From positions 1-5,310 of the forward strand of contig CAZKHA010000216.1 in NCBI GenBank assembly GCA_964552325.1: DNA of 5,310 bases, given 5' to 3'. Shown here piece by piece: positions 5,256 through 5,310 of this stretch; within the stretch, counting starts at the first letter, position 1, and each line of letters opens with the position of its first letter. The notes beneath the pieces are model-generated. The model saw only the letters and a program-made list of their open reading frames with translations. It was not told the DNA's origin and did not search any database. Both the position numbers and the translations under genes were made by a program. The stretch is from CAZKCK01 sp964552325. GTDB taxonomy: Bacteria; Bacteroidota; Bacteroidia; Bacteroidales; TTA-H9.

Positions 5256-5310
5256 ATGTCTGATATTGCAACTAGAGTAAAAGCTATCATTGTTGATAAG
5301 CTAGGTGTTG
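5256..5310 (+). CDS. acpP: Acyl carrier protein, N-terminal fragment
   Basis: AcpP carries growing acyl chains on a phosphopantetheine arm during type II fatty-acid synthesis in the cytosol. Only 18 full codons are present before the right edge: MSDIATRVKAIIVDKLGV. This lines up with helix 1 of E. coli AcpP (MSTIEERVKKIIGEQLGV) at the start, the RVK-x-I-I core and the LGV end, and closely follows the usual Bacteroidota form. The DSL attachment serine lies outside the window. The ATG at 5256 has no Shine-Dalgarno sequence. No exact TAnnTTTG box is visible just upstream. In this phylum fabF and rnc commonly follow, which would fall beyond the window. Confidence 0.88.
   Translation, partial: MSDIATRVKAIIVDKLGV

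Overview
The window looks like chromosomal DNA from a member of the Bacteroidota, possibly a Cytophagales-type bacterium. Three things point there: the protein sequences, the general absence of Shine-Dalgarno sequences before starts, and exact matches to the Bacteroidota -7 promoter element TAnnTTTG upstream of two genes and one apparent non-coding transcript. No transposase, integrase, integron, CRISPR array, tRNA or rRNA is visible. The lineage is inferred, not proven.

Positions 1-3571 hold six minus-strand genes read right to left. First is a four-repeat, OB-fold-like protein of unknown function. Six bases further on comes a secreted NTF2-like/DUF4440 protein, then a secreted class D (OXA-type) beta-lactamase, then pdxH (pyridoxamine 5'-phosphate oxidase). 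Next is arfB (stalled-ribosome rescue hydrolase), which has its own promoter. Last is the first 38 codons of a multi-pass membrane glycosyltransferase that runs off the left edge. The first three genes are tightly packed and probably cotranscribed; pdxH may be read with them.

A 151-bp divergent region then leads to elbB on the plus strand, a DJ-1/PfpI-superfamily protein with a clear -7 box. After elbB comes 885 bp with no convincing protein gene. The right edge holds the first 18 codons of acpP (acyl carrier protein), so a fatty-acid synthesis cluster probably continues beyond the window.

The 885-bp gap is the least explained part. It contains what looks like a complete minus-strand small-RNA unit: a 16-bp operator-like palindrome, an exact -7 box, about 140 nt with two adjacent stem-loops and no ORF of more than three codons, and a 10-bp terminator-like hairpin. 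Next to it is a 20-bp element repeated at a 21-bp period. Near acpP there is an 8-bp inverted repeat whose half-site recurs twice. The small-RNA candidate and the four-repeat protein are the best leads for something undescribed.
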